Shown here: positions 1 through 6,427 of the stretch, piece after piece | Numbering within the stretch: the first letter of the stretch is position 1 | How the letters are laid out: every line of letters begins with the position of its first letter | Origin: Fimbriimonadales bacterium | Lineage (GTDB): Bacteria > Armatimonadota > Fimbriimonadia > Fimbriimonadales > ATM1 | DNA: 6,697 nt | Assembly: GCA_025922995.1 (NCBI GenBank) | Contig: JAICGT010000069.1 | Location: 1-6,697, forward strand | Direction: 5' to 3' | Made by a program: the position numbers and the translations under genes | The notes under the pieces: model-generated | Database searches by the model: none | What the model was told of the DNA's origin: nothing | The model's input: the letters and a program-made list of their open reading frames with translations, nothing else

Positions 1-672
1 AAGTGCACGGCGGTCCGCATGCACAATACGGGGTTCCGTTTTTCCATGAATTGCAAGTACTTGCCGCGAACGGCTACATGGTTTTCTATGCCAACCCTCG
101 CGGCAGTAAGGGTTACGGCGAAGATCACTGCAACGCCATAAAAGGCGATTGGGGCAATAAAGACTGGTTGGACGTTATGGCCGTGGCAGACTTCATGGCG
201 AAGCGGAGCGACGTCGACGAAAAGCGGATGTCGATCATGGGCGGCAGCTACGGCGGCTACATGACCTGCTGGGCGATCGGCCACACGACGCGTTTCAAAG
301 CGGCGATCACCGACCGCTGCGTCAGCAACCTCGTCAGCATGGCCGGCAACAGCGACTTCCCGGATATCCCCGACACCTACTGGAAAGGCAACGCCTGGGA
401 CGAGAGCGAGACGCTATGGAGCCAAAGCCCGATCAAGTATATGAAGAGCGCTAAAACGCCCACATTGATCATCCACAGCGAAGGAGACCTCCGCTGCAAC
501 GTAGTAACAGGGAGAGCAGGTGTTTTCAGCGCTCAAGGTGCTGGGCGTTCCGACGCGTCTGGTGCGGTACCCTTCATCGACGAGCCACGGTATGAGCCGG
601 AGCGGCCCGCCCGACCTTCGGATACACCGGCTCGAACAAATCTTGTCGTGGTACCGAGAGTATTTGGACTGA
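1..672 (+). CDS. S9 family (prolyl oligopeptidase / acylaminoacyl-peptidase-like) peptidase, C-terminal catalytic domain; 5' end outside window, frameshifted near 505
   Basis: Serine peptidase of the alpha/beta-hydrolase S9 family, which cleaves peptides or acyl-amino acids; only the catalytic domain is in view, and the usual N-terminal beta-propeller would lie to the left. The fragment begins with the family's HGGPHAQYG oxyanion-side motif. The nucleophile sits in GGSYGGY (Ser codon 246-248), the acid in HSEGDLRCN (Asp codon 486-488) and the base in SSTSHGMSR (His codon 586-588). The frame read from position 3 goes wrong after DLRCNV. Dropping one base, most simply the T at 505, restores EQGEQVFSALKVLGVPTRLV and the normal C-terminal end SWYREYLD, with a TGA at 670-672. 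Without correction the frame runs through nonsense to 698. All triad residues are intact across the two frames, so this is either a very recent pseudogene or a sequencing/assembly error. Family assignment is firm; the exact substrate is unknown. Confidence 0.88.
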
Positions 673-694
673 TAAGGAATAATTCAAGAATCAA

Positions 695-1015
695 ATGAGA
701 TTTCGACGCATTTATTGGGTGACTGAGCAAGTCGACGGACAGGGACAGAGCGAGGTGACCGGTGTGTTCACATCCATTCCGGACCTCATCGATATCGGCC
801 TCGGCGTGCGGGACATCAGCGAGAAACAAGCAGCGTTTCGAATCTCGCTTTGCGAACTCGACAGCAGCGGCTCACCCATCCTGACGTGCGAGTCTCCGTC
901 ATTCGATGGCTTCGAAGAGGCGTTGCAGCCGATCGTCGCATCCGGAGAAATGTCCGCAAGCGAATATGCATCGCTTACGGATGCACTACGTGCTTACCGC
1001 ACGGCATTGCAATAA
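695..1015 (+). CDS. Small acidic hypothetical protein, 106 aa
   Basis: I do not recognise this protein. It starts MRFRRIYWVTEQVDG and reads as one compact soluble alpha/beta domain, with no signal peptide, membrane segment or low-complexity stretch. It is rich in Asp, Glu and Ser and has two cysteines (in SLCELD and LTCES) that do not form a metal-binding CxxC. The C-terminal third looks helical (FEEALQPIVA and YASLTDALRAYRTALQ). The ATG lies 22 bases after the corrected stop of the S9 peptidase, so co-transcription is plausible. A possible Shine-Dalgarno AAGGAA (674-679) is rather far, about 15 bases, from the start. The stop falls 4 bases before the convergent aroA stop. Support is the clean ORF, the tight fit between neighbours and codon use like the flanks; no function can be given. 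Confidence 0.68.
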   Translation: MRFRRIYWVTEQVDGQGQSEVTGVFTSIPDLIDIGLGVRDISEKQAAFRISLCELDSSGSPILTCESPSFDGFEEALQPIVASGEMSASEYASLTDALRAYRTALQ

Positions 1016-1019
1016 GACG

Positions 1020-2285
1020 CTAGACGTCTGCGAGCCTCTTGAGTTCGGATTCAAAGCCGGGGAAGCTGGTGTCGATCGTTTCGGCGCCGGAGATCGTAGT
1101 TGTTCTGTCGGCGATGAGCCCGGCGACCGCGAAAGCCATGCCAATGCGGTGATCGCGTTGGGCATTGATCTTTGCTCCTTTCAGCGGCGTCGACCCATGG
1201 ACGGCGAAGCCGTCGTCGAAGGATTCTATGTTCGCCCCCATCGACGTAAGTCCGTCGAAGATTGTTTGAATCCGGTCACTTTCTTTGACGCGTAGTTCCG
1301 CTGCGCCGCGGACGATTGTCGTGCCTTCACATTGGGTTGCGAGCACTGCGAGGATGGGTAACTCATCGATGAGGCGAGGCACCATCTCGCCTTCGACCGT
1401 GAACGGGCGCAGCTCGCCTGCCTCGATGGAAATATCGGCTACCGGTTCGCCCTGTTCCATACCTCGCGGGGCGAGGTCGATTCGAGCGCCGACCTTCTCG
1501 AGGACGTCCAGGATTCCGGTGCGCGTAGGATTGACACCGACCTGGAGGCACGTCACCGGACCACCGAGCAGGACTCCGGCTACCAAGAAGAAAGCCGACG
1601 ACGAAATATCCGCGGGAACCCGCATGGCGACTCGTGACGGCATGCCCGGTTCGACTGAAGCTCGCAGGCCGTCACGATGCACCGAGCATCCGGCTGCTGC
1701 AAGCATTCGCTCAGTGTGGTCACGGCTCATTGCGGGTTCGGTAACGGTGGTCTTGCCTTCAGCGAAAAGTCCAGCAAGGAGAACCGCAGACTTGACCTGA
1801 GCGCTGGCGATGGGGCTTCGGTAGTCGATGCCGGTGAGCCGGGCCGGCTCGACGAAGAGCGGGGCGTTATCTCCCTCGATGTCGGCTCCCATTAGCCGAA
1901 GCGGGTCCACGATCCGTCGCATCGGCCGCTTGTTGAGCGACGGGTCTCCGCGTAGTTCGGCCTTCAAACCGGCGCCGCAGATTAGTCCCGCGAGCAAGCG
2001 CATCGTCGTGCCGGAGTTGCCACACTGGAGCGCGGCACGTGGCGAAGTCAGCTTGCCACCACCGCCAATGCGCACGAGGCTGCCGGTGGCGGTTACGCGC
2101 GCGCCGAGGGCGGCCACGCACTCCAGGGTTCGACCACAGTCCTCGCTGTCGAGTGGTGTTTCGATGACTCCGCCGCCCGATGCGATTGCGGACAGCATAT
2201 AGGCGCGATGGGTCAGGCTTTTGTCGCTGGGAGGGCGGATTTCGCCCCAGAATCGCTTGACACGAGAAGTTGTCAGGCTCCCCAC
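1020..2285 (-). CDS. aroA: 3-phosphoshikimate 1-carboxyvinyltransferase (EPSP synthase), class II-like
   Basis: Cytosolic shikimate-pathway enzyme that joins shikimate-3-phosphate and phosphoenolpyruvate to give EPSP and phosphate. It is full length at 421 aa. Visible landmarks are PSDKSLTHR (Lys22, Ser23, Arg27), GNSGTTMRL (89-97, PEP-binding loop), SAQVKSAVLLAG, SRDHTERML, NPTRTG, the catalytic Asp in RLIDELPILA (Asp307), RVKESDR (Lys334, Glu335, Arg338) and RDHRIGMAFA (Arg380). The combination SAQVK, RDHTE and NPTR fits the Bacillus/CP4-like class rather than the E. coli type. The start is GTG (2283-2285), overlapping the tyrA stop by 13 bases; a GAAAGG lies about 10 bases upstream, and the next in-frame ATG (Met30) would remove the substrate-binding Lys/Arg residues. 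It is the last visible gene of the fmdB-tyrA-aroA cluster, and its stop faces the convergent small gene with no hairpin terminator between them. Confidence 0.97.
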   Translation of the reverse strand: MGSLTTSRVKRFWGEIRPPSDKSLTHRAYMLSAIASGGGVIETPLDSEDCGRTLECVAALGARVTATGSLVRIGGGGKLTSPRAALQCGNSGTTMRLLAGLICGAGLKAELRGDPSLNKRPMRRIVDPLRLMGADIEGDNAPLFVEPARLTGIDYRSPIASAQVKSAVLLAGLFAEGKTTVTEPAMSRDHTERMLAAAGCSVHRDGLRASVEPGMPSRVAMRVPADISSSAFFLVAGVLLGGPVTCLQVGVNPTRTGILDVLEKVGARIDLAPRGMEQGEPVADISIEAGELRPFTVEGEMVPRLIDELPILAVLATQCEGTTIVRGAAELRVKESDRIQTIFDGLTSMGANIESFDDGFAVHGSTPLKGAKINAQRDHRIGMAFAVAGLIADRTTTISGAETIDTSFPGFESELKRLADV

Positions 2286-3115
2286 GCCGACCCGGCCTTT
2301 CGCGACGTTTCGAGGAACTCCATCAATTCTTCATGTTGGTCGGCTTGAATCGCTTTTCGCAACTGCCGCAGTGTGAATTCGAGGTCTTCGAGAGCAGACA
2401 CCACTTCGTCACGATTGTTGCGCAATAGCGACGCCCAAAGGCTCGGCTCCGCATGCGCGGCGCGCGTCAGAGCTTTCCAGGTCGGGTCTGCCATCTCGGG
2501 ATAGACGAGGTTGTTGCCAAGCTGCGCCAGCGCCCCGGCGAGCGCCGTAGGCAGGTGTGACAGGATCGCCGCGTGTCGGTCGTGCTCTTCGGGGCTAAGA
2601 ATCAATGGGCGTGCACCGAGCGAGGTCACTAGTGCTGTGACGTTATGCAGCGCACTGCTGTCGGTTCCTTCGGACGGAGTCAGCACCCAGGGTTTTTTGT
2701 CGAACAGGTCCGCATTCGCTCGAGAAGGCTTGTCCACCATGGGATGACCTCCGACGAATCGTAGTCCGAAGCGGAGCGGATACTTCTCGGTCCAGTTAAC
2801 GACTTGGCCCTTTACGCTGCTCGTATCGGTGACCACGCAGTTCAGCTTGCAAAAAATGTCTGCCTCGATAAGGCAAGGCAAGACCGAGGTCGGCGGCACC
2901 GCGAGGATCAACATGTCGGCGTCCGCCAAGTGATTCAGGGTGACGTGGGTTTCGTCGACTGCGCCGCGCGCCAGCGCTTTGCGCAGCGCGGATTCGTCCT
3001 GATCGAAACCTAGCACGGTCTTCGCTACTCCCACCTGGCGAAGCCGCTGGCCGATAGAGCAGCCAATCTTGCCGAGGCCGACGATGCCGATGGTTCCGAA
3101 GTTGAGTCGTCTCAT
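2273..3115 (-). CDS. tyrA: Prephenate (or arogenate) dehydrogenase, unusual active-site loop
   Basis: Cytosolic enzyme of the tyrosine branch: oxidative decarboxylation of prephenate to 4-hydroxyphenylpyruvate, or of arogenate to tyrosine. It has 280 aa, typical of a stand-alone TyrA with no chorismate mutase or ACT domain. The N-terminal Rossmann fold has GLGKIG (13-18) and an acidic residue ending strand 2 (FDQD, Asp38), which suggests NAD over NADP. Next come TDTSSVKG (96-103, substrate Ser) and FVGGHPM (catalytic His124). The all-alpha C-terminal domain contains EEHDRHAAILSHLP (176-189). Two departures from the family are clear: the segment after GGHPM, usually AGSExSG, reads VDKPSRAN and is about four residues shorter, and the second His of SHLPH is Thr190. 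ATG start at 3113-3115, 27 bases after the fmdB stop, without a strong Shine-Dalgarno. Family certain; substrate preference not decided. Confidence 0.93.
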   Translation of the reverse strand: MRRLNFGTIGIVGLGKIGCSIGQRLRQVGVAKTVLGFDQDESALRKALARGAVDETHVTLNHLADADMLILAVPPTSVLPCLIEADIFCKLNCVVTDTSSVKGQVVNWTEKYPLRFGLRFVGGHPMVDKPSRANADLFDKKPWVLTPSEGTDSSALHNVTALVTSLGARPLILSPEEHDRHAAILSHLPTALAGALAQLGNNLVYPEMADPTWKALTRAAHAEPSLWASLLRNNRDEVVSALEDLEFTLRQLRKAIQADQHEELMEFLETSRKAGSAWGA

Positions 3116-3142
3116 GTTAAGCGATAGACGCTTTTCAGGTCG

Positions 3143-3460
3143 CTAAGAATCCCCTTCTTCACTCGCTTCGAGCATTTCTTCCATTTCGTCGGCCGCCGAG
3201 TCGTCGAGGGCTTCGCCCGCTTCTCGGATTTGCCTCCGCATTTCTCGGTAGGTTTCGGGCTCCCCGAGTTGCTCGACACGATCCGCAAGGTCGTCCAACC
3301 GCTCGTCCTCGTTGCGTGCGCGCTGGACCCTGCTGGGGACGCGCTCGATCTTTGAACTGTCGCAGCGAGGGCACTTTTCTTCGTCGTCCTCAGCTATGAC
3401 ACCGACAAGCAGGGTGAAGGCGTTGCCGCACTTTTTGCAGAGGTACTCGTACAAGGGCAC
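3143..3460 (-). CDS. FmdB-family zinc ribbon protein, 105 aa
   Basis: Small putative regulatory protein of the FmdB/CxxC_CxxC_SSSS family. The first 35 residues form the zinc ribbon: MPLYEYLCKKCG opens with the family signature, CxxC at Cys8/Cys11 pairs with CPRC at Cys30/Cys33, and SSKIERVPS follows as in the family. The remaining 65 residues are highly charged and probably helical, ending in an acidic tail (EEMLEASEEGDS). The start is GTG (3458-3460), chosen because MPLYEY is the conserved beginning; the nearby ATG at 3465-3467 is out of frame. It is the first gene of the minus-strand cluster with tyrA and aroA. No Shine-Dalgarno is obvious, and a terminator hairpin ends 18 bases upstream. 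Zinc binding is inferred from the four cysteines; the role is unknown in the family at large (named after a regulator of formamidase genes). Confidence 0.9.
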   Translation of the reverse strand: MPLYEYLCKKCGNAFTLLVGVIAEDDEEKCPRCDSSKIERVPSRVQRARNEDERLDDLADRVEQLGEPETYREMRRQIREAGEALDDSAADEMEEMLEASEEGDS

Positions 3461-3478
3461 AAGTGCATTTTGGCAAAA

Positions 3479-3513
3479 GAAAAGAGCCTGCGCGGTGTGC
3501 GCAGGCTCTTTTC
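3479..3513 (-). terminator. Intrinsic terminator of the PEP-CTERM gene
   Basis: A perfect 15-bp stem (3479-3493 with 3499-3513) closes a 5-base loop (3494-3498). The stem is GC-rich at the loop end and A/T-rich at the base. On the minus strand it is followed by CTTTTGCC, and the base of the stem adds further U residues. It begins about 19 bases after the stop of the PEP-CTERM gene, as expected for its terminator. The arms also give a T-run on the + strand (CTCTTTTC), so it may act in both directions, but no + strand gene ends here. It lies only 18 bases upstream of the fmdB start. Confidence 0.88.
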
Positions 3514-3531
3514 ATTACAATCGAAGCGTTC

Positions 3532-4194
3532 TTACTTCGAGCGTCGTCGTAATGCGAGCGCGGCTAGGCCGATGCCGATCGCGATGAACGTCCCCGGCTC
3601 AGGAACCGCCGAAGCGTTCGCCCGAATCATCCAGTCTCCATTGAGCTGCGGTGCGGCGGTCGCTAAGTGCAAGATTCCCGCGAGGTTGTTCGGATCCGGA
3701 TTCGTCCCGATCCACGCGTGGTTCGAGTGCGGGGCGGTCAAGTCGATGGCGGCAGGGAACAACGCCGTGCCGGCAGCGGCCGTCTCGAGACCTACAAAGA
3801 ACCAGGTGCCGGCCCCGCCGGCAAGGGCTTCGACGATGTTTACCGTTTCGAAGGTTCCCCCGCCCACCGGGCTAACCACGGTAACGTTCGAAGCAACACT
3901 ATTTTCAAGTACCGCGTCTGTCGGGTCACCGTCGTTGGTCGGATCACTCCAAATGTGGACGTTGTAAGCTTGACCGACCGCGACAGTATTGGCCGAATCC
4001 TGCCAAGCCACTTCGACCGATTGGATCACTGAGTTGAGTCCGCTTATCTGAAAAGCGCTCAACCAAATTACGTTGGTTTCGGCGCCAAAGCCGATCGAGT
4101 TGTCAAGTGAGCCATCGTCCCAGACATAAGTCTGCGCCGATGCCGATGCTCCGATGACCGCAATCGCGGCGACCGTCATATTGAATCTGTTCAT
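3532..4194 (-). CDS. Secreted PEP-CTERM anchored protein, 220 aa
   Basis: Exported surface or extracellular protein of unknown function. It has a signal peptide (MNRFNMTVAAIAVIGASASA, likely cut before Gln21) and then a Gly/Asn/Asp-rich, beta-sheet-like region with almost no Lys or Cys (for example YVWDDGSLDNSIGFG, HIWSDPTNDGDPTDAVL, LNGDWMIRANAS). The C-terminus is a textbook PEP-CTERM sorting tail: VPEP at 197-200, a hydrophobic segment at about 202-214 and the basic end RRRSK. In other bacteria such tails are processed by exosortase and are often linked to exopolysaccharide; no exosortase gene is in this window. The middle resembles a domain I recall from Planctomycetota and Armatimonadota PEP-CTERM proteins (memory only). 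The frame is open further upstream to 4440, but the start at 4194 is fixed by an AGGAGG and by the signal peptide. It stands alone between its own leader and a strong terminator. Confidence 0.92.
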   Translation of the reverse strand: MNRFNMTVAAIAVIGASASAQTYVWDDGSLDNSIGFGAETNVIWLSAFQISGLNSVIQSVEVAWQDSANTVAVGQAYNVHIWSDPTNDGDPTDAVLENSVASNVTVVSPVGGGTFETVNIVEALAGGAGTWFFVGLETAAAGTALFPAAIDLTAPHSNHAWIGTNPDPNNLAGILHLATAAPQLNGDWMIRANASAVPEPGTFIAIGIGLAALALRRRSK

Positions 4195-4198
4195 ATTT

Positions 4199-4204
4199 CC
4201 TCCT
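4199..4204 (-). promoter_or_regulatory. Strong Shine-Dalgarno of the PEP-CTERM gene
   Basis: On the minus strand TTAGGAGGAAAT immediately precedes ATG. The AGGAGG core is complete, with a short 4-base spacer. It decides the start at 4194 over the 82 extra in-frame codons upstream. It is the strongest ribosome-binding site in the window, suggesting high expression of the exported protein. Confidence 0.9.
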
Positions 4205-4211
4205 AAGGATG

Positions 4212-4225
4212 GCCGCGTACGCGGC
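4212..4225. repeat. 14-base perfect palindrome in the leader of the PEP-CTERM gene
   Basis: GCCGCGTACGCGGC is its own reverse complement. It lies 7 bases upstream of the Shine-Dalgarno of the PEP-CTERM gene, inside the 172-base divergent region shared with uvrB. As DNA it could be a dimeric repressor's operator; as RNA it could form a 5-bp stem with a GUAC loop just before the ribosome-binding site. The palindrome is seen directly; a function is inferred and unproven. Confidence 0.6.
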
Positions 4226-4372
4226 AACAACATAAGCTCAGCCGTTGCTCCCTCGTTGGCCGAGCAAGTCAAACAAGCATGAAGCCGATTCGAGGACTCC
4301 TTAAGAGCCCTCGTACCAACTATACCGACTTTCGCTCCAAAAGTTTCCCGAATGCCTCCATAATCTGTGGGA

Positions 4373-6427
4373 ATGTTGTTGACGAGCGCCGCAGAGTTCA
4401 AGCTGAGCCAAGAATTCGAGCCCCGAGGCGACCAGCCCAAGGCGATCGAGCAGCTGGTGGAGGGGCTGGATATCGGCTACCGCTTTCAAACGCTGCTGGG
4501 AGCGACCGGCACCGGCAAAACTTACACCATGGCGAGCGTTATCGCCCAGACCAAGCGGCCCGCGATTGTGATCGCCCACAACAAGACCCTGGCTGCGCAG
4601 TTGTGCCAAGAGTTCCGAGCATTCTTCCCCGAGAACTCGGTCCAGTACTTCATCTCGTATTACGACTATTACCAGCCCGAAGCATATGTGCCGACTTCCG
4701 ATCTGTATATCGAGAAAGATTCCAGCACCAACGAAGAGATCGACCGACTCCGACATGCAGCAACACAGGCCGCTCTCGAGAGGCGAGATATCGTGACCGT
4801 CGCCAGCGTTTCGTGCATTTATGGCTTGGGCGATCCGAACGCCTACCACGAAAGGGTGCTGACTTTTCAAGTCGGCGAAACCATCCTGCGCGGCGATGTA
4901 TTGCGGTCGCTGATTCAAATGCAGTTCACACGAAACGACATGGTTCTGAGCCGTGGAACATTTCGGGTTAAAGGCGACGTGCTGGAAATCCAGCCAAAGG
5001 ACGAAGAGGTGACGACGCGCATCGAATTCTTCGGAGACGAAATCGAGCGAATTCGGCTGATCGACCCGCTGACTTTGGATGTGTTGGACGAGCCCGCGCG
5101 CGTGAGCATTTTTCCGGCGACGCATTACGTTACGCCGTTCGATCGTATCGATGAGATCATCGTCGAGATTGAAGCGGAAAGGGACAAACAATGTGAAGTG
5201 TTTCGTTCGCAGAATAAATTACTGGAAGAGCAGAGGCTGCGTCAGCGCACCGACTTCGACATCGAAATGATGCGTGAGCTAGGCTACTGCAGCGGCATCG
5301 AGAATTATTCTCGCTTCTTCGATGGCCGCGAGCCAGGGACTGCTCCGTACACGTTACTGGACTTTCTCCCGAGCGACACCGTTATTTTTATCGACGAAAG
5401 CCATCAGACGATACCGCAGCTAAACGCGATGTACAACGGCGATGTTCAGCGGAAAGGAGTTTTGGTCGATTACGGATTTAGGCTGCCAAGCGCGATCGAC
5501 AACAGGCCCCTCAAATTTCAAGAATTTTTGGAGCGGGTAGGGCAAGTGATTTTTGTCAGCGCAACGCCTGGGCCTTTCGAAAGGGACAACAGCAGTCAGA
5601 TTGTCGAGCAAATTATTAGGCCGACATTCCTGCTCGATCCCGAAATCGAAATACGGCCGACACAAGGGCAGGTGGACGATCTGATCGGCGAGATCCGTAA
5701 GCGCGTGGAAAAAAAAGAGCGCGTGCTTGTTACGACACTCACCAAGAAAATGGCCGAGGACCTGACGACGTACTTGCAGGACATCGCCATAAAAGTGCAG
5801 TACATCCACAGCGAAGTGCATGCCTTGGAACGGCCCGAAATACTGCGCGACTTGCGCCTCGGAATTTACGATGTTCTTATCGGAGTCAACTTGTTGAGGG
5901 AGGGATTGGACCTACCGGAAGTCACGTTAGTTGCAATTCTCGACGCCGATAAAGAGGGGTTCTTGAGGTCGGATACGGCGCTGATTCAAACGGTCGGCCG
6001 CGCCGCGAGAAACGTAGGCGGTAAGGTGTTGATGTATGCCGACAACATGACGGGCTCGATGCAGAGGGCGATCGACGAAACGGATCGGCGTCGAAAAGTT
6101 CAGGCCGACTATAACATAGAAAACAATGTAGTTCCTGCAACCATAGCCAAGCAAGTGCGTGAGACGGTGAGGAGCTATCAATTCGTTTCCGAAGGTGGAG
6201 CTTCCTACGACGGCGCAAGAAAGGACGGCCCGCTCGACATTGCCGACATTCCCGTAGAAATCTCGCGACTCGAAAAAGAAATGATGGCCTTCGCTCGTGA
6301 AATGGAATTCGAAAGCGCGGCGAAGGTCCGCGACCAGATCTTCGAATTGCGCAAAGTCGCCGGACTCGCCGACCCCGCGCGAAATCTGATTAAGAAGCCG
6401 AAACTAGGTAAGGACTACAAGCGGTAG
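4373..6427 (+). CDS. uvrB: Excinuclease ABC subunit UvrB
   Basis: DNA damage-recognition helicase of nucleotide excision repair: with UvrA it is loaded on lesions, inserts its beta-hairpin between the strands and recruits UvrC for incision. It has 684 aa from ATG 4373, the usual length. It shows the N-terminal FEPRGDQPKAI, Walker A GATGTGKT (43-50), the damage-probing hairpin YYDYYQPEAYVP (96-107), IYGLGDP, Walker B-like DESH (341-344) with the following YNGD and YGFRLPSA, SATPG (396-400), LLREGLDLPEV, GRAARN (542-547) and a C-terminal UVR domain (about 630-660, ISRLEKEM to RDQIFELR) that contacts UvrC/UvrA. An in-frame GTG two codons upstream (4367) and two TTGs just downstream are alternative starts. 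No clear Shine-Dalgarno precedes any of them, and I see no LexA-type box. The stop overlaps the next gene's start by one base. No key motif is missing. Confidence 0.98.
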   Translation: MLLTSAAEFKLSQEFEPRGDQPKAIEQLVEGLDIGYRFQTLLGATGTGKTYTMASVIAQTKRPAIVIAHNKTLAAQLCQEFRAFFPENSVQYFISYYDYYQPEAYVPTSDLYIEKDSSTNEEIDRLRHAATQAALERRDIVTVASVSCIYGLGDPNAYHERVLTFQVGETILRGDVLRSLIQMQFTRNDMVLSRGTFRVKGDVLEIQPKDEEVTTRIEFFGDEIERIRLIDPLTLDVLDEPARVSIFPATHYVTPFDRIDEIIVEIEAERDKQCEVFRSQNKLLEEQRLRQRTDFDIEMMRELGYCSGIENYSRFFDGREPGTAPYTLLDFLPSDTVIFIDESHQTIPQLNAMYNGDVQRKGVLVDYGFRLPSAIDNRPLKFQEFLERVGQVIFVSATPGPFERDNSSQIVEQIIRPTFLLDPEIEIRPTQGQVDDLIGEIRKRVEKKERVLVTTLTKKMAEDLTTYLQDIAIKVQYIHSEVHALERPEILRDLRLGIYDVLIGVNLLREGLDLPEVTLVAILDADKEGFLRSDTALIQTVGRAARNVGGKVLMYADNMTGSMQRAIDETDRRRKVQADYNIENNVVPATIAKQVRETVRSYQFVSEGGASYDGARKDGPLDIADIPVEISRLEKEMMAFAREMEFESAAKVRDQIFELRKVAGLADPARNLIKKPKLGKDYKR

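Noticed and set aside
673..698. Peptidase frame read to TGA at 698, making an ATGA overlap with the 695 gene
   Set aside because: The apparent overlap arises only after the frameshift; the family-like C-terminus ends at the 670-672 TGA, so the ATGA is probably coincidence.
906..1295. Plus-strand ORF (129 aa) bridging the small hypothetical gene and aroA
   Set aside because: It overlaps two better supported genes, one in another frame and one antisense, and shows no recognisable motif.
1285..1800. Plus-strand ORF (171 aa) opposite aroA
   Set aside because: Arg/Ser/Thr/Pro-rich composition typical of an antisense frame in GC-rich DNA, fully inside aroA.
3521..3540. Inverted repeat TCGAAG / CTTCGA around the PEP-CTERM stop codon
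   Set aside because: Only 6 bp with an 8-base loop and no T-run; the much stronger hairpin at 3479-3513 explains termination.
4195..4372. SOS (LexA) operator for uvrB
   Set aside because: I looked for CTGT-N8-ACAG and GAAC-N4-GTTC type boxes and found none; a lineage-specific box cannot be excluded.
4195..4440. N-terminal extension of the PEP-CTERM frame (82 more codons, start at 4440)
   Set aside because: It would bury the signal peptide, run antisense into the uvrB start, and ignore the AGGAGG placed directly before 4194.
4301..5191. Long minus-strand ORF (296 aa) opposite uvrB
   Set aside because: It is the antisense shadow of a well-conserved uvrB coding stretch and shows no domain or Shine-Dalgarno of its own.
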